64,000 bases of DNA from Sarcina sp034439435 (GTDB lineage: Bacteria > Bacillota > Clostridia > Clostridiales > Clostridiaceae): contig NZ_JAPCKJ010000002.1 in the NCBI RefSeq assembly GCF_034439435.1, positions 372,001 through 436,000 on the forward strand, read 5' to 3'. Position 1 is the stretch's first letter. Each line of letters starts with the position of its first letter. The position numbers and the translations under genes are program-made. Shown here piece by piece: positions 1-9,350 of the stretch. The notes under the pieces were generated by a model that did no database searches, was not told the DNA's origin, and saw only the letters and a list, made by a program, of their open reading frames with translations.

Positions 1-1697
1 TTTATAAAAGATAGATTTCTATCTTTTAGTTTTTCTTGTATATATAAAACCTTACTTTTATCAATATTAATTTCATTATTACTTATATTTTCTAATCCTA
101 AATCCTCTAAGATATTTAAGAAATGTACTATACCTGGTTCTTCTAAGTCTAAGTAAGTCTTCTTAGTCTTATAAAATCTCTCACCATTTTTCATAGCATC
201 TATACTTGCTCTAAATTCTTGTATATCAAAATCTCCAAAATCAAATTTTAGCTTATAGAAATTTGAAAACTCTGAAATCTCTGATGATATAAAAGATGAA
301 TCTAGCACTTTAAACTCCTGTAGTTCTTTAGATAATATGACCTCTCCTAGCTCTCCTAATTTCTTAAATCCTTTTGAGAAAAGCTCATATATTCCCTCTT
401 CATCACCAATAAAATAGAAATCCTCTTCTCTCTTTATAAATTTAAATCTTTCAAGTTGAAATTCTATATATTTTTCATTTTTTAAATCTCTTAAGAAACT
501 CTTATCCTTTTCATCTCTTATCAAATCAATTATATAGCCACAATAGTCGATCTTTACATTACAATAAATCTTTTCCTTATCTTTGTAAAAGTAAAAGGTT
601 GTTTTCATAAGCTTTTCCTTAAAGTTTTTAACATTTTCATCAAGAACTATATTCTTACTTATATTTTTTAATTCTTCTAAAAGATTTTTTAAGTTTTCTA
701 AAGTTTTCTTATATGTAATTGTATTATTCTTTAAAAACAACTTATATATTGGGATATAGTGTTCTAACTGTCTTTTTCTCGGAAGATATAAATTCCTATC
801 AAAAAACATTACATCTCCTGTATTATTTAAAATCACAGGAAACTTCTTATGATGACTTAATATAAATCCTTCCTTTCCCTCTTTTAAAGTTAAGGCTACT
901 GGAACATTTTCCTTTTTAACCTTAATCTCATAGTTAATTGAATTAAAATTAAAATTTATTTTCTTTTTTTCATCAATTAACTTAAGAAAGTCCTTTAAGT
1001 TATTTTGTCTAAGCCTTAAATATCTTCCATTTATCATGTTACCGTTGTCCACAATAAACTGAATTATCCTTTTATCATTTTCCAAAAAGTCATCCTTCAG
1101 AGGATCATAGGTAAAACCTTCATTAAATTTCAAAGGCTTTTTTAAGCTATTTTTATATAAGAAATCTTTTAAATCTAATATTAAGTTAGAGGTTGCTACT
1201 CCTATTCTAAACTCGCAATTAAACAATTGAATTCCCTCTTTTACCATGTGCTTAATACTTATATCTAAAGAAAGAAATCTCTTTTCTTGTTGTTCCTTAC
1301 TTTTATCTTCCTCTTTAGTCAATTTGTTTTCCTTCTTATCTATTGGATTTTCACTTTTAATCTTCTTCTTAGCTAAAGAATAAAAAGCATCTCCAGTTGC
1401 TGATATATGTTTACACACATAATTTTTTACCTGTTTACTATTCTCCTTAAAGGTTTCACAGCTACAGTTAACTCCAATAATCTCATTGCTTTTCATATTT
1501 ATTTTTAAGTGAGTATCATAATCCCAGGTTTTATCGTCATTTAATACTCTTCCATAAATATGATAAACTCCATCTATGCTTTTTCCCTTAACATCTTTTA
1601 TGTATGCTTCCTTAATTAATTTTTTTCCTTGTTCTCTAGTAAAACTGGAAGTTCGCCTTACTAAGTTTTTCATTAAAATTTCTAAATTCAAAGGCAT
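1..1697 (-). CDS. SWIM zinc-finger / SNF2-helicase-associated protein, N-terminal part
   Basis: The reading frame runs off the left edge of the window, so only about 565 N-terminal residues are visible. The ATG at 1697 follows a strong GAGGAGGGG ribosome site. Residues about 75-97 form a SWIM zinc finger: C78 and C80, then C95 and H97 (CxC...CxH). The following part resembles the bacterial SNF2-helicase-associated region that usually precedes a Swi2/Snf2 ATPase domain in clostridial proteins of about 1000-1100 residues. The ATPase motifs would lie outside the window, so helicase activity is inferred from family architecture only. Such proteins are thought to remodel DNA-protein complexes. Residues about 120-145 are a lysine/glutamate-rich linker. 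Confidence 0.75.
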   Translation of the reverse strand, partial: MPLNLEILMKNLVRRTSSFTREQGKKLIKEAYIKDVKGKSIDGVYHIYGRVLNDDKTWDYDTHLKINMKSNEIIGVNCSCETFKENSKQVKNYVCKHISATGDAFYSLAKKKIKSENPIDKKENKLTKEEDKSKEQQEKRFLSLDISIKHMVKEGIQLFNCEFRIGVATSNLILDLKDFLYKNSLKKPLKFNEGFTYDPLKDDFLENDKRIIQFIVDNGNMINGRYLRLRQNNLKDFLKLIDEKKKINFNFNSINYEIKVKKENVPVALTLKEGKEGFILSHHKKFPVILNNTGDVMFFDRNLYLPRKRQLEHYIPIYKLFLKNNTITYKKTLENLKNLLEELKNISKNIVLDENVKNFKEKLMKTTFYFYKDKEKIYCNVKIDYCGYIIDLIRDEKDKSFLRDLKNEKYIEFQLERFKFIKREEDFYFIGDEEGIYELFSKGFKKLGELGEVILSKELQEFKVLDSSFISSEISEFSNFYKLKFDFGDFDIQEFRASIDAMKNGERFYKTKKTYLDLEEPGIVHFLNILEDLGLENISNNEINIDKSKVLYIQEKLKDRNLSFI

Positions 1698-1877
1698 TCC
1701 CCTCCTCAACTTTTATAGAATTATTCTATCATACTTATAGATTCCTCTCCACTTAACCTATTTCTTAAGCTTTAAACTATTTATAAAAGCAATTATACTT
1801 TTAATATTTTCCTATTCATTTGCTTTTTTCTATGCTTTCTTTTATAAAGCTTATAAAGAGTTCAATCATAGACCAAA

Positions 1878-1914
1878 AAACCCAAAGGTGAAAAAGTAAC
1901 TTGCCTTTGGGTTT
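1878..1914 (-). terminator. Intrinsic terminator after the anti-sigma gene
   Basis: An 11-bp stem (AAACCCAAAGG paired with CCTTTGGGTTT) is followed on the minus strand by a run of T. It lies 84 bases beyond the anti-sigma stop codon and ends the sigma/anti-sigma operon. Confidence 0.85.
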
Positions 1915-1997
1915 CTTTTATTCTCTCTTTAAATACACATACTTTTCTAAACTTAATTTTTAATTATAAGTATTATAAAACAATTGAAATCATTTAT

Positions 1998-3203
1998 TTA
2001 TTTTTCTTTGAAAAACCTAACCTTATCTATGGTCTTTCCATCTGGATTTTTAATCTCCAATGTGAATTTCTCCACATTATCAAAGGAGCTTATTCCATCA
2101 AAAGTTCCACTTAACCTATCTCCTCCATTTTCTAGAGATTCCATATTAGCTCCATTCATCCTATACTCTTTCCCATTTTCATCTATAACTTTCATAGCCC
2201 ACAATATATTTTCATCATGACCTGGTGCTAAATAATCGAAATTTAAAAATAATCCTGTTGGTATAGCCTTAGCCTCATGAATAACTATATTAGGTAATTC
2301 ATTTTCAAATGAATATTGTATCTCATTAACTTGAGTAAATTTATCATCTAAATTAACAGTTAAATTCCAATTTAATTCTGAACTATAAATGAGATTATCT
2401 GTAGTTAAGTTTCTAAAGTTTATATTATTAAACTTTATTTTAAGCTCATCCATTTTAGGAATTTTTCCTTCTGTTGACTCAAATAAAGTTCTTAAGTAAA
2501 GCTTTCCTTCACTTGCTTTACTATTATCAAAGGTATAATCAATACTTCCAATTGCACCCTTCTGTCCATCTTCAGAAATTATTTCTCCATCTCCAGTGTA
2601 TAAGGATATATCATTATAAACATCAATCTTTTCACTGTCTAGTTTTAAAAGATTCTTAGCATTTTTTACATCTAACTCAAATTCTAAAATTATATGACTA
2701 CTATCAACTAAAACATTATTTAACTTCATATTAAAATCATCAGTAACTATCCCTTCATTTGATATTTCTTGAATATAATTGTTGTTTATTGCACTTTCAA
2801 TTCCAGGATTATTGAAAAATAACTTATTAATGGTTGCTCTAACTGGACTTGATAATCCTATTAAAGTAGTAAGAGTTAATCCTGCTGCTACAGCTATATA
2901 TTTTCTTTTATTTGATTTACCTTTTCTCTCTTTGCTTTTCATATATATTATGTTCTTATGAGTTTCATCAGAACTCATATTACACTCTTCATTTAAACCT
3001 TTATTATCTTTTATGTCTAACTCTAATTTTTCTAATTTATCTTTTTTACTAAATATATATTCACTTGATAACTTACTTTGGTCTTTTTCACTATTTTTTT
3101 CTCTTATATCATTTAAAGCTAGGTTAACCTTATCTAAAACAACTTTTGGAACTTCTATATTTTCATTTTTTAAATTTAATAATTTCTTTTCTAAGTTATC
3201 CAT
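1998..3203 (-). CDS. Membrane anti-sigma factor (DUF4179/DUF5643 type)
   Basis: A 401-residue protein that begins right after the ECF sigma gene stop codon (stop 3204-3206, ATG 3201-3203), so the two are translationally coupled. Residues 1-100 are charged and predicted cytoplasmic, the place where such proteins hold their sigma factor. One membrane segment lies at about 101-119. Residues 120-401 are extracytoplasmic and resemble the DUF4179 and DUF5643 domains of clostridial and bacillar anti-sigma factors. By family knowledge it sequesters the sigma factor at the membrane until an envelope signal releases it. The inducing signal cannot be read from the sequence. Confidence 0.8.
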   Translation of the reverse strand: MDNLEKKLLNLKNENIEVPKVVLDKVNLALNDIREKNSEKDQSKLSSEYIFSKKDKLEKLELDIKDNKGLNEECNMSSDETHKNIIYMKSKERKGKSNKRKYIAVAAGLTLTTLIGLSSPVRATINKLFFNNPGIESAINNNYIQEISNEGIVTDDFNMKLNNVLVDSSHIILEFELDVKNAKNLLKLDSEKIDVYNDISLYTGDGEIISEDGQKGAIGSIDYTFDNSKASEGKLYLRTLFESTEGKIPKMDELKIKFNNINFRNLTTDNLIYSSELNWNLTVNLDDKFTQVNEIQYSFENELPNIVIHEAKAIPTGLFLNFDYLAPGHDENILWAMKVIDENGKEYRMNGANMESLENGGDRLSGTFDGISSFDNVEKFTLEIKNPDGKTIDKVRFFKEK

Positions 3204-3713
3204 CTACTTTACCCCCTTATTAACTCCATAAAAATCTCTTAAGTCGTTTCTTGCCCTACATAACCTTGACTTTATGGTTCCTTCCTTATCATCTAAAATA
3301 TCTGAAATCTCCTTCACACTAAATCCCATAATATAATAAAGTGTTATGACAATTCTATAATCCTCTTTTAACTGATTTATGGCTTCGTTAAGTTCTAAAT
3401 TTCTTATTCCCTTTTCTTTATAACTAACAGCATTAATATCATCTATAGAAATAATTTTCTTGTTCCTATTTAAAATATAGTTACATCGATTTATTAAAAT
3501 CCTAATTAACCATGTATTAAAAAACTTCGGCTCCTTTAAAGTATTTAACCTTTCATAAGCTATCATTATGGTTTCTTGCATTGCATCCCCAACATCTTCA
3601 TCATTTTTTAATATAGATTTACCTATTCTATACATCTGTTCTGTAGATTTGTTTATAATCTCTATAAAAGCTTCCTGTTCTCCACCTAAAGCCCTTTCTA
3701 TAAGCTCTTGCAT
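3204..3713 (-). CDS. ECF-type RNA polymerase sigma factor
   Basis: A 169-residue sigma-70 family protein with only regions 2 and 4, as in ECF (extracytoplasmic function) sigma factors. Region 2 is at about 10-75 (DAMQETIMIAYERL, then FNTWLIRILINRC). Region 4 is at about 105-160 with the helix-turn-helix GFSVKEISDILDDKEGTIKSR. It is the first gene of a two-gene operon with its anti-sigma factor. A matching ECF promoter lies 60-90 bases upstream, so positive autoregulation is likely. It resembles the SigV/SigX-like group of Firmicutes. The regulon cannot be given from this window. Confidence 0.88.
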   Translation of the reverse strand: MQELIERALGGEQEAFIEIINKSTEQMYRIGKSILKNDEDVGDAMQETIMIAYERLNTLKEPKFFNTWLIRILINRCNYILNRNKKIISIDDINAVSYKEKGIRNLELNEAINQLKEDYRIVITLYYIMGFSVKEISDILDDKEGTIKSRLCRARNDLRDFYGVNKGVK

Positions 3714-3774
3714 TTTTAGCTATTCCCCCTTAATAATCTTTTAAAATTTATTTCCTTAAGACCTCTTTCACTTA

Positions 3775-3803
3775 TTAGATAAACTTCCTCCTAAAAAGGT
3801 TGC
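3775..3803 (-). promoter_or_regulatory. Likely ECF promoter of the sigma/anti-sigma operon
   Basis: Read on the minus strand there is GCAACC (3798-3803), a 16-base spacer and TATCTAA (3775-3781). A -35 element with an AAC core followed by about 16 bases is typical of ECF sigma promoters, and autoregulation is common in this family. The predicted transcript start is about 55 bases ahead of the sigma gene. Confidence 0.55.
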
Positions 3804-3823
3804 AAATTATTTTTTAATAATTA

Positions 3824-3856
3824 GGCTATGTTTTAGAGGAATGTTGATTTTTAGCC
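3824..3856 (+). repeat. Half copy of dispersed palindromic repeat (copy A)
   Basis: Contains the left-arm signature of the family described under findings: GCTATGTTTTA, then TGTTGATTTTTAGCC. It lies between the ECF promoter and the next minus-strand gene. Confidence 0.5.
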
Positions 3857-3906
3857 AATAATTAAAATTTAATAGATAGCTTATTAAAACTTACTTATAA
3901 CGAAAT

Positions 3907-3953
3907 AAAGTGCTATGTAAGGTTAAAACTTATGAACCCACATAACACTTTTA
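3907..3953 (-). terminator. Probable terminator after exported paralogue 1
   Basis: Arms AAAGTG-TATG and CATA-CACTTT, with one bulged base, enclose a long loop just beyond the stop of the minus gene at 3972; a short T-rich stretch follows. Confidence 0.5.
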
Positions 3954-3971
3954 CTTAGTTTAAAAATTTAA

Positions 3972-4943
3972 TTAAGATTTTAGTTCTGGAAAGCCATCAA
4001 ATACATAAAAACTTTTCCTACTCTGTTCTATAAATGGATCAAACATTTTTTTGTACTGAACTGGGAATGAATATGCGAAGCTCTTAATTCTATCTCCATC
4101 AAAAACAGTAAAACTATAATTTCCAACTCCGCTTCTTTCTAAGTATATATAAAACCAATTATCTCCACATTCTGATTCAGTTACATCTCCATTTCCCGTT
4201 TCTTTATTATATAAACTCTTTACATCAAAACCTCCACTATTTTCACGATTACTTAAAGAAAATTCCATAAGTTTATCTTTACTTTTAAAAGAAAGAGTGC
4301 TTTTATCTTCTAAACAATAGCTTTGATCTAAAGTAAATATATTAGGATACTGAGCCATAGTCCCATTTATCATTGCCGTTTCATACTCATAATTTCCATA
4401 TATATCTCCTAAACTAATAGGTTGTGGTCCAATTAAGTATCCATAGGTATTATCATTATCCTTTAAATTATTATAATCATTCACCTCTAAACTTAAACTT
4501 GCTCCGCCAGATTGCTTTTCATCCATTACTACTCTTAAAACCTTATTATTAGGACCAATATTCATATGTTCATCTTTTATATAGGCCCCATATTCTTCAT
4601 TTTCTATAACTTCATTATTTTTAAACTTATTTTCCTTTGGTATTTCTTCAGTATTTTCTTCTTTCTTTCCATTGTTATCTTCGCTTTTTTCTGCTGGATT
4701 TATATCTTTATAAATACCATTTTCAAAGTCATAAGTTATTTCTGGCATATTCTCTTCTTCCATAATTTCATTTATTCTCTTACTAATAAACTCATTAAGG
4801 TCTCTATAATTTTCTATGCCATTTTCTCTTAACTCGGTTTCAATTGACTCATATGTTATACCCTTATTGCCTCCGCCTATTAAACTTGTCCCAATACTAC
4901 TAATTAACGTAACTATACTTGTTATAATTGAAATTACCCACAC
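3972..4943 (-). CDS. Signal-anchored exported protein, paralogue 1 of 3
   Basis: Function not recognised. The best start is GTG at 4943, seven bases after GGAGGAG; an upstream TTG at 4970 has no ribosome site. The 323-residue product begins with a membrane anchor (about residues 1-22). A variable, charged Asn/Glu/Lys-rich linker follows to about 115. The C-terminal half is conserved with the products at 5149-6048 and 16558-17448: a YGYLIGPQP motif, then GDIYGNYEYET, YPNIF, SLYN and a terminal block with EQSRKSFYVFDGFPE. No lipobox, cell-wall sorting motif or catalytic motif is visible. It was probably produced by tandem duplication with its neighbour. Confidence 0.7.
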   Translation of the reverse strand: MWVISIITSIVTLISSIGTSLIGGGNKGITYESIETELRENGIENYRDLNEFISKRINEIMEEENMPEITYDFENGIYKDINPAEKSEDNNGKKEENTEEIPKENKFKNNEVIENEEYGAYIKDEHMNIGPNNKVLRVVMDEKQSGGASLSLEVNDYNNLKDNDNTYGYLIGPQPISLGDIYGNYEYETAMINGTMAQYPNIFTLDQSYCLEDKSTLSFKSKDKLMEFSLSNRENSGGFDVKSLYNKETGNGDVTESECGDNWFYIYLERSGVGNYSFTVFDGDRIKSFAYSFPVQYKKMFDPFIEQSRKSFYVFDGFPELKS

Positions 4944-5148
4944 TAAAATTCTCCTCCAAATTATAGCCAATAAACTTTTTTCTTTTAATTGACATTATTG
5001 TAACATATCATTATGTTATCTATCTTTAAATTTTACTGAATCATAATAAAAATTCACTATTAATTTAATATATTTCACAACTTATTTATCTTTAAATTAT
5101 CTATTACATCATGTATTTTATAATTTAATTATTTTTAATAATAAATCT

Positions 5149-6048
5149 CTATTTTATCTCTGATGGATATCCATTAAATACTTTAAAGCTTTTTTTACTT
5201 TGTTCTATCATTGGATTAAGAGCTTTTTTATACTCATCTGGAAATTCATATAGAAAATATGTGACCATGCCATCCTCTAGAATAGCAACTTTATAATATC
5301 CATCTTTCCCCAATCTCATATAATACTCAAATTTATTATCTTCTATTTTAGACTCAACTACTTCTCTACCTTTTGTTTCTTCATTGTAAAGGCTCTCAGC
5401 TGTCCACCCATTTATATTTTCTTTACTATTTAAAACAAATCTAATAAGTTCATCCTCAGTTCTAAAAGAAAGTGCAGACTTATCTTCTAATCCATAACTT
5501 TTATCTAAAATAAATATATTAGGATACTGAACTGAAGCACTTGAAATCATAACAGTTTCATATTCATACTCACCATGTAAATTTCCTATACTTGTAGGAT
5601 TTTTCCCCATCAAATATCCATACGTATTATCATAATCTCTTATCTCTTTATAGTCCCATTCTTCTAAACGTAATTTATCATTCCATCTTTTAGGATTTTC
5701 TTCTGTGATGATTCTTAATATCTTCTCATTATTTTTATCTACTGAGTCTTTACTTATCTTTTCTTTATCTTCTTTGGACTCAGTATTACTATTATTATCT
5801 TTATTTATCATCCAATTTTTAAAATCATTTTTAATTTTACCACTATCTTCAGAAATATTATTTGAGTTTTCCATAACTTCCCTATTCTTATCATAAATAA
5901 ACTTAGTTAGACTTTTATAATCATAAGCTCCATTCTCTTCTAAACTTTTTTCAAAAGTTATAAAACTTACGTCATCTCCACCAAACATTAAATTACCTAA
6001 ACTACTAAATAGTGTAATTATACTTGTTAAAATTATAATTGTTCTCAA
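5149..6048 (-). CDS. Signal-anchored exported protein, paralogue 2 of 3
   Basis: A 299-residue paralogue of the adjacent downstream gene; function unknown. TTG start at 6048, six bases after GGGGGAG. An N-terminal hydrophobic segment (about residues 3-20) is followed by a charged Lys/Asp/Glu/Asn linker and the conserved C-terminal domain (YGYLMGKNPTSIGNLHGEYE, YPNIFILDKSYGLEDKSALSF, ending EQSKKSFKVFNGYP). The two copies share about half their residues in the C-terminal domain but differ freely in the linker, as expected for a tethered extracellular domain. The gap to paralogue 1 is about 200 bases with no strong terminator. Confidence 0.7.
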   Translation of the reverse strand: MRTIIILTSIITLFSSLGNLMFGGDDVSFITFEKSLEENGAYDYKSLTKFIYDKNREVMENSNNISEDSGKIKNDFKNWMINKDNNSNTESKEDKEKISKDSVDKNNEKILRIITEENPKRWNDKLRLEEWDYKEIRDYDNTYGYLMGKNPTSIGNLHGEYEYETVMISSASVQYPNIFILDKSYGLEDKSALSFRTEDELIRFVLNSKENINGWTAESLYNEETKGREVVESKIEDNKFEYYMRLGKDGYYKVAILEDGMVTYFLYEFPDEYKKALNPMIEQSKKSFKVFNGYPSEIK

Positions 6049-6330
6049 CTAGTCTCCCCCTTGAATAAACCATTTAATTTCTAACTTTCTTTTTATTAAC
6101 ATTATTGTAACATATTATAGTAATTAAATTGTATTAATTTTTATCTATTAATACAGTTCAACATAAAACAAAGTAATTTATAGAAAAAAATTTTTTTAAA
6201 TATAATTAATATATTTATTTTCAATTTTAAACTTTAACCTTTAAAACTTATAGATCTTAATGAATAATCAAGTATTAATTTCCAAATACTAAAAAGGTAT
6301 TTATAATTTGAAAGGTAGTGACTATTTATT

Positions 6331-7578
6331 ATGAATCCATTTTTAGAAAAAAGTTCAAAAATTCAATCACATTTTACAGATTGGAAAAATATCGCTGCAA
6401 AGCCTTATAATAAAAGTGAAGTTGATCCATACACCAAAACTAGAATAATTTTAATGAACGGAGCTGAATTTGAGTCAAACTGGTTTTCTCATCAATTTTC
6501 TAGACATTGCTCAAATAATGAACTTAGAAGAGAAATTGCACTTTCTAGAAGGTTAGATAAGCAGCAACAAATGCTAATAGGCTCATTAAGACCTGCACAT
6601 GAGACTATTCTAGAAACTACTATAAGTTATGAACAACTTGCAGTAGATTTAACTGCAAAGCTTGCTAAAAGAGAGTCTAATAAACAAGTAAAACAAGCAC
6701 TAGATTTTGCACTACTTGAAGATTTTGACCATTTATACAGATATTCAGATTTACTCTTCATGGAAGAAGGAGTTAAGGCCGAAAAACTAGTAGGTCATTA
6801 CACAGAAATAATGCCAGCTAGACCAACAATCGCTGAACATAGATGCCCTACTGATAACATAAGAAATTTTGTTGATTTTAAAACAGCTGATATTCTTACT
6901 AAATTAAACATATCAATAATAACAGCTGCTGAACAACAAACTATGAATTATTACATGAATATAGCTGGATTTTATACTAGTGATATTGGAAGAAGCCTCT
7001 ATCAAGAAATCGGATTAATAGAAGAACAACATGTTTCTCACTATGGAAGTCTTATAGACCCTAATTGTACATGGCTTGAAAGCTTACTTATGCACAAATA
7101 TACTGAAGCATATTTATATTATTCTTGTTATAATTCTGAAGTTGATCCATATATAAAAGGTTTATGGGAACAAGGTTTTGTTCAAGAGATTTCTCAATTA
7201 CATCACGCAGCTGAACTTCTTAAAAAATATGAGAAAAAAGAATGGCAAGAAGTTATTCCAAATGGAGATTTTCCAGAATTATTAACTTTAGGTGAAAATA
7301 TAGATTATGTTAGAGATATATTAAAAAACACTGTTAACAATACAACTATAAAAGATGATTATGTGGATGTAAGCACACTAAAATCTGATTCATCATTCCA
7401 TGAATTCCAAAGTAAAGTTAATGCTGATGTTGCGAGTGTTCCAAGTCATAAGGTTATAACAGAATTCATATCAAAAAATAATCAAGATTATAGATTTGAA
7501 ACTTGTGAAAATCCTATTGAAGATTTAAGAGATAGAAAGTCTGACAATACTTCTGTAGGTAGAACATCTTTAAGTTAA
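6331..7578 (+). CDS. Ferritin-like di-iron protein, unassigned
   Basis: A 415-residue soluble protein. A four-helix ferritin-like pattern is visible: E101 in helix 1 (SYEQL), D131xxH134 in helix 2 (LLEDFDHLYRYSD), E201 in helix 3 (AAEQQ), and E231xxH234 in helix 4 (GLIEEQHVSHYGS). This is the usual carboxylate/histidine ligand set of a di-iron centre. It is much longer than ferritin or rubrerythrin, with about 95 extra N-terminal residues and a polar C-terminal tail (about 310-415), and no rubredoxin domain. The ribosome site is weak (AAAGG, distant). It is a lone plus-strand gene with its own terminator. An oxygen or peroxide stress role is inference only. Confidence 0.65.
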   Translation: MNPFLEKSSKIQSHFTDWKNIAAKPYNKSEVDPYTKTRIILMNGAEFESNWFSHQFSRHCSNNELRREIALSRRLDKQQQMLIGSLRPAHETILETTISYEQLAVDLTAKLAKRESNKQVKQALDFALLEDFDHLYRYSDLLFMEEGVKAEKLVGHYTEIMPARPTIAEHRCPTDNIRNFVDFKTADILTKLNISIITAAEQQTMNYYMNIAGFYTSDIGRSLYQEIGLIEEQHVSHYGSLIDPNCTWLESLLMHKYTEAYLYYSCYNSEVDPYIKGLWEQGFVQEISQLHHAAELLKKYEKKEWQEVIPNGDFPELLTLGENIDYVRDILKNTVNNTTIKDDYVDVSTLKSDSSFHEFQSKVNADVASVPSHKVITEFISKNNQDYRFETCENPIEDLRDRKSDNTSVGRTSLS

Positions 7579-7593
7579 TATAAAAATAATTAT

Positions 7594-7627
7594 AAAGAGC
7601 CAATATTTTATTAAATATTGGCTCTTT
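7594..7627 (+). terminator. Terminator after the ferritin-like gene
   Basis: A 15-bp stem with arms 7594-7608 and 7613-7627 (GAGCCAATATTT / AAATATTGGCTC), 16 bases after the stop codon, followed by a T-rich stretch. Confidence 0.85.
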
Positions 7628-7748
7628 ATATGCTTTATAAAAGAAATTTTAACACATTTTGGGTTTGTTGATTTTATTTGCATCAATCTATATAAAAATT
7701 ATTTTATTGACTACTTATATAATATATTTATCAAAATAGACTACAATC

Positions 7749-9122
7749 CTATACTAATGAAAATAAATCATTTAAAGCTTCACTCATAGTAGGATGAGTA
7801 AATATATTATCTCTTAAGAAAGTATAATCTTCATCAGCCTTCATAGCTAAACTAACTGTATTTATTATTTCAGCTGACTCTGCACATAATAATGTACAAC
7901 CTAATATCTCATCAGTATTTATATCTACTATAGCCTTCATCATTCCTTGAGTTTCTCCAATAACTTTTGCTCTTGGAATAGCATTAGCCTCTAATTTAAC
8001 TGTTTTTATTTCAAATCCTTTTTCTAAAGCTTCTTTTTCACTTAATCCAACTCTAGATAAGTTTGGTTCAATAAATACTGAATATGGAATAGCTCCTCTG
8101 TCATCAGTAGTTCTTTTTCCTTCTCCAAATAAGTTATCCTTTATAATTCTAAAGTCATCTAAAGAGATGTAAGTAAATTGAGGTCCCCCATTAACATCTC
8201 CAATAGCCCAAATATTAGAAACATTTGTTTTTAATCTATTATCAACTGATACTGCTCCTCTATCTGTTAATTTAACTCCTGCAGCTTGTAAATTTAATTC
8301 TTCAGTATTTGGTTTTCTACCTATAGCAATTAAAACTGCATCTCCTTTGATTTTATTTAAATCACCTGAGTTGTTTTCATAAGAAATTTCAACCTCTTCA
8401 TCTATTTCTTCAAAAGATTTAACCTTTGAACCTAGTAAAAATTCAATTCCTTTTTTCTCTAATATTTCTTTTATACTGTCAGATATATCTTCATCTTCTC
8501 TACCAGCGATTCTATCAAATGCCTCTATTACTGTTACCTTTGATCCAAAACTTGCATAAATTGATGCAAACTCTAAACCAATGTATCCTCCACCAACTAT
8601 AACTAAATCTTTTGGAAGTTCTTTCAATTCCATTATTGTAGTACTGTTATATATTTTAGAACTATCTTTTATTCCTGGTATATTGGGTATTATAGTAGTA
8701 GCTCCTGTATTTATGAAAATATTTTCTCCTTCTAAAACTATCTCTTCTTTTTCACTCTTAACAAGTATTTCTGTGTTTGATATGAAAGAAGCTGTTCCAG
8801 TGTATATGTCTATATTTTCATTGTTATTTAACATACCGTAATTTTTATTTCTTAAAGCTTCTATTAAGACATTTTTATCTTCTATTGCTTTTCTATATTC
8901 TCTTGCTTTTTCTTCAAATGTATTTAACTCTTTATATAAGGCAACCTTTGCTTTATGTACTAAAGTTTTTGTTGGAATACATCCTATATTTATGCATGTT
9001 CCACCATGCATCTTATCTGACTTCTCTATTACTGCTACCTTTTTTCCCATTTTACCTAAATATCCAGCAAGTGTTTTTCCACCTTTTCCAAATCCAATTA
9101 TAATGTATTCATATTTATTCAT
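7749..9122 (-). CDS. FAD-dependent pyridine nucleotide-disulfide oxidoreductase, RclA/hypothiocyanous-acid-reductase-like
   Basis: A 457-residue class I flavin disulfide reductase. The FAD-binding GxGxxG-like motif is at about 9-15 (IGFGKGGK). The redox pair C43 and C48 sits in GGTCINIGCIPTK. The NAD(P)-binding motif GGGYIGLEFAS follows at about 178, a second FAD motif (AIGDVNGG) at about 300, and the C-terminal His-Glu pair H443/E448 in HPTMSEAL. It lacks lipoamide-dehydrogenase context and matches the RclA/YkgC group, known to protect against hypochlorous or hypothiocyanous acid by NAD(P)H-dependent reduction. Mercuric reductase is less likely because the extra Cys motifs are absent. ATG with GGAGG seven bases ahead. 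Confidence 0.78.
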   Translation of the reverse strand: MNKYEYIIIGFGKGGKTLAGYLGKMGKKVAVIEKSDKMHGGTCINIGCIPTKTLVHKAKVALYKELNTFEEKAREYRKAIEDKNVLIEALRNKNYGMLNNNENIDIYTGTASFISNTEILVKSEKEEIVLEGENIFINTGATTIIPNIPGIKDSSKIYNSTTIMELKELPKDLVIVGGGYIGLEFASIYASFGSKVTVIEAFDRIAGREDEDISDSIKEILEKKGIEFLLGSKVKSFEEIDEEVEISYENNSGDLNKIKGDAVLIAIGRKPNTEELNLQAAGVKLTDRGAVSVDNRLKTNVSNIWAIGDVNGGPQFTYISLDDFRIIKDNLFGEGKRTTDDRGAIPYSVFIEPNLSRVGLSEKEALEKGFEIKTVKLEANAIPRAKVIGETQGMMKAIVDINTDEILGCTLLCAESAEIINTVSLAMKADEDYTFLRDNIFTHPTMSEALNDLFSLV

Positions 9123-9292
9123 ATTAATTCCTCCAAACTATAAGTATTGATTCATATCTTATTTATGCACTTAAATATTATTTTTTAATTAGCTTTTTTA
9201 AAAATATTTCTTAACTTGATTTAAGTATATCAATTCATATTTTTTCAAACAATTAGTTACTTTTTAGTTACCTCTCTTATAAGTAAATAAAA

Positions 9293-9318
9293 AAAGGATA
9301 GAAAAGATCTATCCCTTT
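9293..9318 (-). terminator. Terminator after the CDF transporter
   Basis: Stem AAAGGATAG / CTATCCCTTT with one bulge, followed on the minus strand by seven or more T, 33 bases beyond the stop at 9351. Confidence 0.8.
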
Positions 9319-9350
9319 TAAACTTTAATTCATCATTTAATTTTTATGAC

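Noticed and set aside
2474..2659. Plus-strand open frames opposite the anti-sigma, kinase, transporter and hydrogenase genes
   Set aside because: They lie antisense to well-supported genes, lack ribosome sites and read as low-complexity hydrophobic or Ser/Leu-rich peptides.
3786..3795. AGGAGG on the minus strand ahead of the sigma gene
   Set aside because: It falls in the spacer of the ECF promoter and no start codon follows at a useful distance.
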